DNA from: Pseudopedobacter sp045629485
GTDB taxonomy: Bacteria > Bacteroidota > Bacteroidia > Sphingobacteriales > Sphingobacteriaceae
Length of the DNA stretch: 64,000 nt
Assembly: GCA_045629485.1 (NCBI GenBank)
Contig: JAZQRF010000217.1
Location: forward strand, 4,668 to 68,667
Direction of reading: 5' to 3'
Shown: positions 54,301 through 60,580 of the stretch, one piece after another
Position numbering within the stretch: position 1 is the first letter of the stretch
Layout: the number at the start of each line of letters is the position of its first letter
Notes under the pieces: generated by a model
Databases searched by the model: none
What the model saw: only the letters and a program-made list of their open reading frames with translations
Told to the model about the DNA's origin: nothing
Position numbers and translations under genes: made by a program

Positions 54301-55367
54301 AACTAACAGCTTTTAAAAATCAGAGTAGAAACTACTCTACAAACTTTAAATTCGACCCAGACCAAAACGGCTTTGCCAGCTTAAGCCCAATAACAGCAGG
54401 AGATTATAGCGTTTCCATTATTTCCTTAGGAAGTGCATTTAGAGAGAGAAATTCAGATAAATATTCTTCTATATTTCAGCAATTTTTAGCAAACAGAGAA
54501 GTAATCTCCAGGAGATTAGGTCGTCAAAACCCTAATAGTAACGGCATCAGACAGGATGGATTTGCCGATGGATACGGTAAAACATCTCAGGACGTATTGA
54601 TTTCTTCGCTCATGGCGGCTTATCTTAATAAAGATGCGCAATCTGTTAACTTAAACAGTTTTCCTAAAATTCCTATTCCAAACTGGCGCTTAACCTATAA
54701 TGGTTTAGCTAAGCTTGATTTTATAAGTAGTATTTTTACTTCTTTCGATCTTACTCATGGGTATAACTCCACTTATAATATTAACGGTTACAATTCATTA
54801 ATCCGATACAGAGAATTCAATGGTGCTTCGGTAGAAAGAGATGCAAAACCAGATGGCGGCGATTTCTTGCCTCTTTACCAATTTTCTCAGGTTACACTTT
54901 TCGAACAATTTGTGCCGCTTTTAGGGATTGATATGCGTTTTAAAAGCAACGTGACGATTAATTTGGAGTATAGGAAGTCGAGAGCATTAAGCTTTGGATT
55001 GGCCAACAGCCAACTGGCACAGCAAAAAGACCAGGCATTTGTATTTGGCTTCGGCTACCGTACTGCCGATTTTAGATTCCCGTTTGGCCTGTTTAAAAGC
55101 GTAAATCTTAAAAATGATTTAAACTTTAAAGTTGATATCGCCATAAGAGATAACAAAACCGTAATTTACCGGGCAGATGTAGAGGATCCGGAAATTTCAG
55201 CAGGATCTAAAAATATCACTTTCCGACCCAGTATAGATTATGTGCTGAATCAGCGTTTCAATTTAAGAGTATTTTACGATTCTAATATCACAAGACCCTA
55301 TACTTCGCAAACTTTTAACACTGCTTTTAGTAACTTTGGCATTAATTTAAGATTCACCATTCAATAA
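48330..55367 (+). CDS. sprA: SprA (Sov), type IX secretion system outer-membrane translocon
   Basis: A 2345-residue protein, by far the largest in the window. The signal peptide is LFIVFVQIFLAINVSAQ. The body is dense in beta strands, with the SprA N-terminal landmarks GRINKNENPLFNERQRVQGN, VGNIGEKLKITTNYNTEAQF and DFEGSRSIIDLKSPVSWQIS, and ends in LRFTIQ. SprA is the giant barrel through which T9SS cargo crosses the outer membrane; it is needed for gliding in Flavobacterium and corresponds to Sov in Porphyromonas. The start must be TTG at 48330, since no ATG precedes the signal peptide. Other T9SS genes are not in the window. Confidence 0.95.
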   Translation: MRTSFTRLFFRLFIVFVQIFLAINVSAQLKSTDSLKIKYPFKDNTITPVFGKKGIFLKDPENLKRTVEYDPVTKKYIIRETIGGRPYRAPQYLTFSEYQRLEQQRIQKDYWNNLVVTGTPAQEAGFLPSVTVKSKSFERIFGGNTIDIQPRGTADLTFSGRINKNENPLFNERQRVQGNFDFDQRIQMNLVGNIGEKLKITTNYNTEAQFDFENQLKLEYTGKKDEIIQKFEAGMVSFPLNTTLITGSQALFGVKTQLQFGRLGVTSLYSQQKSQAKEITITNGSQQNEFRLTTDNYEANKHYFLAQYFRNNYNRAMANLPIVTSNVNITKIEVWITNRSNSTTDSRDVLAFMDLGENNPYNTTLFTGGGSAFPAAFNGPGFTQQSNNLLQAIPQSSRLTNNNEIEGFFAATGRTDNYNKLTYARKLTEREFTLNPLLGFISLNNALNADEILAVSYRYTVNGVEYQVGEFSTDINVSPTDPQVLFAKLLKNETIKTNLPIWDLMMKNIYSLGAYQVSRDDFRLNIFRLDESGVEKPLLTEGPQSGRLWLQVTGVDRLNQQNAAQPDGYFDFLEGQTIDPVNGRIVFPLIEPFGADLAAQFNGDQTLIDKYAFLPLYRTTKALAQQLSPGLNRYIISGTYQSQVSSEFQLNAINVPEGSVTVTAGTLRLSEGADYTVDYNIGRVKILNDALLNSGQPIKIKLESNELFGIQQRSLFGTRLDYRASDNLNLGATLMNLKETPLTQKVNFGEESISNTMYGLDLNYNTTSRFLTRLVDKIPFISTKEESSITFSGEFAKFNPGHPKALDFAGDKGGASYIDDFEGSRSIIDLKSPVSWQISGTPQLFPESQLSNDLSYGFNRAKISFFNIDPIFYNRSSNFTPANIANNKAELSNHYVREVLETEVFPFKQIATGTLLTLPTFNVAYYPTLRGPYNFSTTGINPDGTLQNPRSRWGGLFRRIETNDFEALNIEFIEFWVMDPFIYKPSSPGGDLYLNIGNISEDILKDGRKSLENSLPTDGDPAKTDETVWGRVSKLQPVIQAFDNDPNARALQDVGLDGLGNQGEQQKYQAIVNQITASLTPQAATFYNADPSSDDYEYYRGPQLDQANAGILRRYENYNGTDGNSKTSQQSKDALGIENSASTALPDGEDINRDNNSTQTDEYYQYRVSMRPQDLIVGQNNITDMVSANVKLADGTTQTVKWYQFKVPVAQGEAIGGIQDFKSIRFMRMFMTDFADTTVLRFARLQLVRGEWRRYNAENTPAKVLADEALGTPGLDNSTLDVTTVNIEENGTRTPIPYVIPPGIQRERDFSNFRGDTRQNEQSLSVVVKNLRDGYARAAFKTTVNDVRSYKRLQMFIHAEADPSSQLNDGDIAAFIRLGTDNQDNYYEYEIPMKVTLPGTRDENLIWPAQNKLDVEFRLFQQAKSARNLAIERGQLAGYNIPFVYMDGNNKITIKGQPDLSKLRVIMLGARNPLAGNGRPDDGLEKNVELWFNELRLTDFDERGGWAATARMNAKLADFGDVTISANKSTIGFASLEKRVSEINRSDDMFFDLSSSFELGKFFPDRTGIKIPMYFNYSSQLSTPQYDPRNPDLELKNILGGLPRATRDSIKNYAQDYTVRRGINFTNVRKIKTNPDAKNHLWDIENWSLSYAYTEYDHRDFINQNSLQKNYRGALAYNFSNTANFITPFAKVIKNRNLALLKDINFSLLPSVLNFRIEVNRLYSENTLRDNDPNNFIPINTTFNKNFQISRLYGISWDLTKSLKLDFNATNLSVVDEPEGRITGLKRDTVWNNLKKLGRTTDYNHTISLSYTVPINKIPYLDFVNLVTRYQTQFNWMTEPLISINNPEFNFGNTIQNSRTIQVNPTLNMNTLYNKFGFYRTLNSANNEGGIGSVLAKFLFSVKNVSGSYIRNDGTFLPGYLPQTDAFGMDFSADAPGVGFILGSQEDIRGRALRNGWLTRDTLMNQLYVQTLNEKLNLRGTLEPFRDFRIELTAFKNQSRNYSTNFKFDPDQNGFASLSPITAGDYSVSIISLGSAFRERNSDKYSSIFQQFLANREVISRRLGRQNPNSNGIRQDGFADGYGKTSQDVLISSLMAAYLNKDAQSVNLNSFPKIPIPNWRLTYNGLAKLDFISSIFTSFDLTHGYNSTYNINGYNSLIRYREFNGASVERDAKPDGGDFLPLYQFSQVTLFEQFVPLLGIDMRFKSNVTINLEYRKSRALSFGLANSQLAQQKDQAFVFGFGYRTADFRFPFGLFKSVNLKNDLNFKVDIAIRDNKTVIYRADVEDPEISAGSKNITFRPSIDYVLNQRFNLRVFYDSNITRPYTSQTFNTAFSNFGINLRFTIQ

Positions 55368-55389
55368 TCTGAATTTTAAATTCTCAAGT

Positions 55390-55429
55390 CTTAATTTTTA
55401 ATTTCGAAATGCCATCATTAAAAATTAAG
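55390..55429 (+). terminator. A+T-rich hairpin after sprA
   Basis: The arms CTTAATTTTTAAT (55390-55402) and ATTAAAAATTAAG (55417-55429) are perfect 13 bp inverted repeats with a 14-base interior, 22 bases after the sprA stop. The stem is almost all A-T, so it may be weak, but its place suits transcript termination or 3' protection. Confidence 0.5.
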
Positions 55430-55452
55430 AACTAAACATTTAACATTATATC

Positions 55453-55695
55453 ATGAGCAATAACGAAATTTTTAAAAAACTAAGAGTAGCACTTCATTTA
55501 AGAAATGATGAGATCATCGATATTCTAAAATTGGTCGATTTTAAAATCACTGCAAGTGAACTGGGCTCTTTTTTTAGAAGCGAAGACCATCCGAATTATA
55601 AACCATGTAAAGACCAGATTCTGCGGAATTTTTTAAATGGTTTGGTGATCCATATGCGTGGTCCGTTGGCACCTAAGAAAGAAGAAAAGGATTAG
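55453..55695 (+). CDS. DUF1456 protein with a single repeat
   Basis: An 80-residue protein. NEIFKKLRVALHLRNDEIID followed by ILKLVDFKITASELGSFFRS matches one DUF1456 (YehS-type) repeat, and HPNYKPCKDQILRNFLNGLV completes it. DUF1456 proteins usually have two such repeats in about 150 residues; this has only one plus a short charged tail (PKKEEKD). The function of the family is unknown. It lies between sprA and gcvH in its own small space. Confidence 0.75.
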   Translation: MSNNEIFKKLRVALHLRNDEIIDILKLVDFKITASELGSFFRSEDHPNYKPCKDQILRNFLNGLVIHMRGPLAPKKEEKD

Positions 55696-55821
55696 GACTT
55701 TCGGGATGAGTTTAACTAAATAAAAATCTGAGGTTAACAATCCAGTCTTTCTAAAATCAATCTTTCCAATCCCAATCCAGACAATTTTTGTTATTTTTAC
55801 ATTCAAATAAAACATAAAAAA

Positions 55822-56199
55822 ATGAATTTCCCTTCAGAATTAAAATACACTAAAGACCACGAATGGGTTAAAGTGGATGGAGAACAAGCCTATGTTGGCA
55901 TTACAGATTTTGCACAGAGAGAGTTGGGTGATATTGTATTTATAGATATCAATACAGTAGGAAATGAAGTTGCTGAAGGAGATATTTTTGGCACAGTAGA
56001 GGCCGTAAAGACAGTTTCTGATCTTTTTATGCCCGTAACAGGTACAGTCTTAGAAATTAATGCAGCATTAGATGCAAACCCTGAGCTGGTAAACTCTGAC
56101 CCATATGGCGAAGGCTGGATGGTGAAAATTAGCCTGGCTGCTGGTGCGACGGATAATTTGCTTTCAGCAGATGATTATAAAGCTTTAGTTGGTGCCTAA
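55822..56199 (+). CDS. gcvH: Glycine cleavage system H protein
   Basis: A 125-residue lipoyl-carrier protein that shuttles the methylamine group between the P and T proteins of glycine cleavage. The lipoyl-lysine is in the conserved FGTVEAVKTVSDLFMPVTG segment. The N-terminal LKYTKDHEWVKVDGEQAYVG and C-terminal DPYGEGWMVKI are also diagnostic. Length is normal. Its stop overlaps the VanZ-like start (TAATG). gcvP and gcvT are not nearby. Confidence 0.97.
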   Translation: MNFPSELKYTKDHEWVKVDGEQAYVGITDFAQRELGDIVFIDINTVGNEVAEGDIFGTVEAVKTVSDLFMPVTGTVLEINAALDANPELVNSDPYGEGWMVKISLAAGATDNLLSADDYKALVGA

Positions 56200-56594
56200 T
56201 GCTTAAAACCTTAAAGTTTCAATGGCCTGCTTTACTTTGGTCGGTTTTAGTATTGATACTTTGCAATATGCCCATGTCATCCGGGGGGCCTTCTGTTTTT
56301 TTCGAAGGCTTTGATAAGATGGCACATTTGGGTTTTTTCTTTATCCTTACTGTTCTGTTGCTTTTTGGTAAGATAAATCAGCAGAACAGTTATGATTATA
56401 GATTATTAACCATCCTCAAAATTATTTTAGTAACAGCTGCTCTTGGAGGAGGAATAGAGCTTTTACAATGGAAAGTTTTTACCTATCGCTCTGCAGAATG
56501 GTGGGATTTTATTTCCGATATGTTAGGTGTGGGTATGGGAATTTTTAGTTATTTATTGTTACATAGAAAATATAAACATGTTAAAGCAAGGTAA
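56199..56594 (+). CDS. VanZ-like membrane protein
   Basis: A 131-residue protein with four hydrophobic helices. The pattern WPALLWSVLVLILCNMP, then FDKMAHLGFFFILTVLLLFG and GGIELLQWKVFTYRSAEWWD, with a conserved acidic-basic pair and the D-x-x-S-D segment, matches the VanZ family. VanZ itself lowers teicoplanin susceptibility, but most relatives have unknown roles. Its start overlaps the gcvH stop by one base, and sprA-gcvH-vanZ is an order I recall from other Bacteroidota. Confidence 0.82.
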   Translation: MLKTLKFQWPALLWSVLVLILCNMPMSSGGPSVFFEGFDKMAHLGFFFILTVLLLFGKINQQNSYDYRLLTILKIILVTAALGGGIELLQWKVFTYRSAEWWDFISDMLGVGMGIFSYLLLHRKYKHVKAR

Positions 56595-56715
56595 AAGGCT
56601 TTTATTAGCTTTAATCCTATTATCCTTTATGTCTTCCTGTTCTATTTTTAAGCCAGGTTGCAGATGTCCTAAGTTTTCTAAAACAAAGGCAACAATCAGC
56701 CTTAGAGAAGTCTAA
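56578..56715 (+). CDS. Tiny 45-residue lipoprotein
   Basis: From ATG 56578 the frame gives a short signal LLLALILLSFMSSC with a good lipobox, then CSIFKPGCRCPKFSKTKATI, with two more closely spaced cysteines (G-C-R-C-P), and stops at 56715. It overlaps the VanZ-like gene by 17 bp, so it is probably co-expressed. I do not recognise a named family. The compact cysteines and basic tail suggest a small membrane-anchored peptide. Confidence 0.6.
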   Translation: MLKQGKRLLLALILLSFMSSCSIFKPGCRCPKFSKTKATISLREV

Positions 56716-56754
56716 AATCGTTAGATATTTGTAATAAAACAGTTAAATACCATT

Positions 56755-56788
56755 CTTATTTGGATTTATTTTAAATAAGGTATATTTT
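56755..56788 (+). promoter_or_regulatory. Candidate feoAB promoter with overlapping operator
   Basis: A -33-type TTTG at 56759-56762 is followed after 18 bases by TATATTTT (56781-56788), one base off the TAnnTTTG consensus, 18 bases before the feoA ATG. A perfect 7 bp inverted repeat, CTTATTT (56755-56761) and AAATAAG (56773-56779), overlaps the -33 element and fills the spacer. Bound there, a repressor would block transcription. For an iron-uptake operon Fur or a DtxR-like protein is a natural candidate. Confidence 0.5.
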
Positions 56789-56806
56789 CGTTCAAATTCC
56801 AAATTT

Positions 56807-57022
56807 ATGAAGCTTTCTCAATTACAAATAGGTCAAAAAGGAATTATTAAGGAATTTACAGATTTAGAAATGTCTGTTAAATTAATGGAGATGGGATGTT
56901 TGCCTGGAGAATCCGTAAAAGTAGAAAGAATTGCACCATTAGGATGTCCAATTGCTATTAGCGTTTCTGGTTATCAGTTATCTCTAAGATTACAGGAAGC
57001 TTCTACTGTAGAATTAATTTAA
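56807..57022 (+). CDS. feoA: Ferrous iron transport protein A
   Basis: A 71-residue SH3-like cytosolic protein that supports FeoB. The sequence LSQLQIGQKGIIKEFTD, MEMGCLPGESVKVERIAPLG and CPIAISVSGYQLSLR follows the family throughout. It precedes feoB by 6 bp. The candidate promoter and inverted repeat directly upstream suggest regulation by iron. Confidence 0.94.
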   Translation: MKLSQLQIGQKGIIKEFTDLEMSVKLMEMGCLPGESVKVERIAPLGCPIAISVSGYQLSLRLQEASTVELI

Positions 57023-57028
57023 TTCGTA

Positions 57029-59146
57029 TTGAAACAAAATCTTAAAGTAGCCCTGGTAGGCAATCCTAATACCGGAAAATCAACCATATTTAATGCTTTA
57101 ACAGGTTTAAACCAAAAGGTTGGTAATTTTCCAGGTATTACTGTAGATAAAAAAACGGGTATTTGTAAGCTTTCAGAAGAAGTATATGCAGAAATCATCG
57201 ATTTACCAGGTACCTATAGCTTATATCCAAAAAGTATAGACGAAGCGATTGTTTTCGAAGTTTTATCGAACAAGAGCGGGGCGTCCTTTCCGGATGTGGT
57301 GGTAATTGTTGCCGATGCTTCTAACCTAAAAAGGAATTTATTACTCTACACTCAAATAGCAGATTTGAAATTGCCTGTCATTATCGCCTTAAACATGATG
57401 GACCAGGCAGAGAAAGGTAATATTGATATCAATATTAATGAACTCGCGAAAAGGCTCAATGTACAGGTTGTTCCCTTATCAGCCAGAAAATCAAAAGGAA
57501 TTGAGGAGTTAAAATCTGCAATTTTAAACTCCACTAAAGTTGCTTTACAGCATCCAACTATAGATGTTGCTTCTATCGCCCCTGGTTTAATTTCTGCCAT
57601 TAGCGAAGAATTTAATATCAGCAATCCTTATGTTGCTCTACAGCTTGCCCATCAGCATGAGTATGTGAAGTACTTAAGCAAAGAGCAAAGCAACAGGGTT
57701 GAGGAGCTGGAGCAAGAATACCAGTTTCACCCCCAAAAGGCTCAGGCAAGCGAAACCATAGCCAGGTATAATTTTATCAACGATATCTTGCATGGTACAG
57801 TAGTTCACCGCACTGCAGCATTCGAAGAAAATCTGAGTAATAAAATAGATCAGTTTTTAACGCATAAAGTATGGGGTTTCATAGTTTTTCTAGCCCTGCT
57901 ACTCTTTGTTTTTAATGCGATTTTTTCATGGTCGGCTTATCCAATGGAACTGATAGAAGGTTTTTTTGGCTGGATGACCAAAATTGGACATGAATACCTC
58001 CCTGCAGGGATGCTTACAGATTTATTGCTTGATGGCGTGATTGCAGGTCTGGGCGGTATCGTCATATTTATCCCGCAAATCGCAATCCTGTTTGCCTTTA
58101 TTGCTATTTTAGAAGATACTGGATACATGGCTCGAGTGACTTTTATGATGGACAGGATCATGCGGAAAGTAGGTTTGAACGGGAAATCTGTAGTGCCTAT
58201 GATTGGTGGTTTGGCTTGTGCTGTACCATCCATTATGGCGGCCCGTACCATAGAAAACTGGAAAGACAGGATGATCACAATTATGGTAACGCCTTTAATC
58301 AGTTGTTCTGCCCGATTGCCGGTTTATACATTATTAATTTCTTTAATTATTCCGGAAGGTACGGTGCTTGGCTTTATAAGCATCCAGGCCCTGGTATTAA
58401 TGGGTTTATATGTGCTTAGTGGAGTGGCCGCATTTGCTGTTGCCTGGGTGATGAAGAAGATTATTAAAGCCAAAGGCAAAGGTTATTTTGTGATGGAAAT
58501 GCCTGTTTACAGGATGCCCAGATGGAGTAATGTGTTGTTAACCATGTTTGATAAATCCAAAACATTTGTACTGGAGGCAGGTAAAGTAATTATCGCCATA
58601 TCTATTATCCTGTGGGTGTTGGCATCCTTTGCTCCAGGGAATAGGTTTGAGATGATTGATGAAAAATATGCACCCCAGTTGGAAGCTGCTAATGAGGAGC
58701 AAGCTGAGCATATCGAAACCTTAATCAGTAAAGAAAAATTAGAAAACTCTTATATAGGAATTTTGGGTCATGCGATAGAACCAGCTATACGCCCATTGGG
58801 TTACGATTGGAAGATTGGCATAGGATTGATTACTTCTTTTGCTGCCCGTGAGGCATTTGTGGGTACAATGGCAACCATCTATAGTGTAGATGGCGGCGAC
58901 GAAGACACAGCTACAATCAGAGAGCGAATGGCGGCATCAGTTAATCCTTCTACCGGTTTACCAGTTTATACGCTGGCTACAGGGATTTCCCTGATGCTGT
59001 TTTATGCCTTTGCGATGCAATGCATGAGTACCGTAGCTATAGTATATCGCGAGACCAAGTCCTGGAAGTGGCCTACCATTCAAATTGTATATATGACAGC
59101 AATGGCTTATATTTCTGCTTTAATTGCTTATCAAATTTTAAACTAA
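57029..59146 (+). CDS. feoB: Ferrous iron transport protein B
   Basis: A 705-residue iron transporter. The N-terminal G domain has G1 GNPNTGKST (11-19), a G2 region NFPGITVDKKTG, G3 DLPGTYSL and G4 NMMD, as in FeoB GTPases. After a helical regulator comes the membrane part with two Gate domains (from about 270), including ILEDTGYMARVTFMMDRIMR and GGLACAVPSIMAARTI, whose cysteine and acidic residues are thought to line the iron path. The start is TTG at 57029, since the next in-frame ATG lies past the G1 motif. It imports Fe2+ across the inner membrane. Confidence 0.96.
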   Translation: MKQNLKVALVGNPNTGKSTIFNALTGLNQKVGNFPGITVDKKTGICKLSEEVYAEIIDLPGTYSLYPKSIDEAIVFEVLSNKSGASFPDVVVIVADASNLKRNLLLYTQIADLKLPVIIALNMMDQAEKGNIDININELAKRLNVQVVPLSARKSKGIEELKSAILNSTKVALQHPTIDVASIAPGLISAISEEFNISNPYVALQLAHQHEYVKYLSKEQSNRVEELEQEYQFHPQKAQASETIARYNFINDILHGTVVHRTAAFEENLSNKIDQFLTHKVWGFIVFLALLLFVFNAIFSWSAYPMELIEGFFGWMTKIGHEYLPAGMLTDLLLDGVIAGLGGIVIFIPQIAILFAFIAILEDTGYMARVTFMMDRIMRKVGLNGKSVVPMIGGLACAVPSIMAARTIENWKDRMITIMVTPLISCSARLPVYTLLISLIIPEGTVLGFISIQALVLMGLYVLSGVAAFAVAWVMKKIIKAKGKGYFVMEMPVYRMPRWSNVLLTMFDKSKTFVLEAGKVIIAISIILWVLASFAPGNRFEMIDEKYAPQLEAANEEQAEHIETLISKEKLENSYIGILGHAIEPAIRPLGYDWKIGIGLITSFAAREAFVGTMATIYSVDGGDEDTATIRERMAASVNPSTGLPVYTLATGISLMLFYAFAMQCMSTVAIVYRETKSWKWPTIQIVYMTAMAYISALIAYQILN

Positions 59147-59179
59147 TAAATTGTATTCTGTTTTTTAGTTATTGCAATA

Positions 59180-59794
59180 ATGCCTAATTCTAAAGCAAGT
59201 ATTCTTTCAAAATATATGCCTCCATTAGCTGCAGAATTAATAGCAGAGTGGATAGATAGCTATGAGTGCGAGTTTAGGATTTCGAGGAGCAGGAATACCA
59301 AATTGGGCGATTATAGGGCGCCCTTTAAAGGAAGCGGCCATAAAATTTCTGTAAACCATAACCTCAACCCATATTCTTTTTTAGTGACCACTGTACACGA
59401 GTTTGCCCATTTGGTAACATGGAATAGTTGGAAGCATCGGGTAAAACCTCATGGGCAAGAATGGAAAGACAATTTCAGGAAGCTGATGTTGCCCTTCTTC
59501 GATATGGATATTTTTCCTGTAGATGTAAAAAAGGCCATTGTATTATACCTGCAAAATCCTGCGGCATCCAGTTGTACTGATGTAAACTTGTTTAAGACCT
59601 TAAAATCTTACGATCAGCCTTCGGAAGGTACCTTATCTATTGAAGACATTGCCGAAAATGAAACTTTTGCTACCACTAATGGCCGCGTATTTAAAAAGTT
59701 GAATAAGGTTAGAACCCGCTATCGCTGCCTGGAAGTAAAAACAGGTTTATTCTATTTGTTTAGCCCTTTGGCCGAAGTTAAGTTAGTGAGCTAA
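59180..59794 (+). CDS. SprT-like zinc metalloprotein
   Basis: A 204-residue protein with a SprT-type domain. The zinc motif HEFAH (73-77, glutamate E74) is followed by WKHRVKPHGQEWKDNFRKLM with the third histidine, as in SprT/Spartan proteins. The C-terminal part has a basic RVFKKLNKVRTRYRCLEV stretch where SprT proteins often have a zinc ribbon; here only one cysteine remains. Human relatives cleave DNA-crosslinked proteins; the bacterial role is unclear. The gene has no relation to gliding SprT or T9SS. Its end overlaps the convergent lipoprotein by 12 bp. Confidence 0.83.
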   Translation: MPNSKASILSKYMPPLAAELIAEWIDSYECEFRISRSRNTKLGDYRAPFKGSGHKISVNHNLNPYSFLVTTVHEFAHLVTWNSWKHRVKPHGQEWKDNFRKLMLPFFDMDIFPVDVKKAIVLYLQNPAASSCTDVNLFKTLKSYDQPSEGTLSIEDIAENETFATTNGRVFKKLNKVRTRYRCLEVKTGLFYLFSPLAEVKLVS

Positions 59795-60565
59795 CTTTTC
59801 TCCTGAAGTATAAATCATATTTGTTCCCTGCCTTTTGTAGGCTATTTTTAATTTAGAACCCCTGTAAATTTCCGGGTTTTGCTCTAATTCCAGAATTAAG
59901 GAATCTGGTTTTTTGATAAGATAGGAGGATTCTATTCCCTGGCTGCTGTTCATGATTAGGGATTTTTTAGCAGCGCTTTGGTTGATCCTGTCAAAGGTTA
60001 AGGCATACTCCCCGCTAGCGCTTAAACCCTTCTCAATCCTGCTAAAATCATATGATTTATTCTTGTCAATTAAACTTTCTTCTACTTTGGTGTAAGGTTT
60101 GGAGTTTAAAAGTGAATCACTCTCTGCAGATCTTTCATCGGCTTTTAAGAAAATGGCATTTCTATAAAAAAACCTGGTGTCTTTAAATTCAAAAGAAGGT
60201 TTCTCCCCAATGATGGTTTGTTTAGATTTTTCCTGGTATAAAACAAGCTCACCATTTTCCAGATAATAGGTTTTATTGTTAAAGCCATAACCTCCGGAGC
60301 TGCCATATTCCTCATAAATAACAGGTATGCTATCTTTTCTATATTCTACAAAATAGAAGGTGTAATCTCCCTGGTTATATACCGGGCTTTCTGTTTTTAA
60401 AAGGCTCTCTTTTAAAGAATTTAGGCCCTCTGTATAGGTGATAATACTCTCTTCTGAGCTAATAGCAGCATTTATAGAATCTTTTACCGAAGTGCCGGAA
60501 GTAGTATTTGTGGAATTACATGCGAACAATGCACATATAAAAAACGAATATAGAAGTTTAGTCAT
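59783..60565 (-). CDS. Hypothetical lipoprotein
   Basis: A 260-residue protein with a lipoprotein signal, LLYSFFICALFAC, where the cysteine is residue 16, followed by a Ser/Thr-rich linker. The rest alternates charged and aromatic residues in short predicted strands, such as YTFYFVEYRKDSIPVIYEEY and TYYLENGELVLYQEKSKQTI. I recognise no family or catalytic motif. It follows lutB by 15 bp on the same strand, so both probably share a transcript, but no functional link is evident. Confidence 0.6.
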   Translation of the reverse strand: MTKLLYSFFICALFACNSTNTTSGTSVKDSINAAISSEESIITYTEGLNSLKESLLKTESPVYNQGDYTFYFVEYRKDSIPVIYEEYGSSGGYGFNNKTYYLENGELVLYQEKSKQTIIGEKPSFEFKDTRFFYRNAIFLKADERSAESDSLLNSKPYTKVEESLIDKNKSYDFSRIEKGLSASGEYALTFDRINQSAAKKSLIMNSSQGIESSYLIKKPDSLILELEQNPEIYRGSKLKIAYKRQGTNMIYTSGEKLAH

Positions 60566-60580
60566 AGCCCTTAAACCAGA

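Noticed and set aside
59180..59794. Link of the SprT-like gene to the T9SS gliding protein SprT
   Set aside because: The HEFAH motif marks it as the Spartan/SprT metalloprotein family; the shared name is coincidental.
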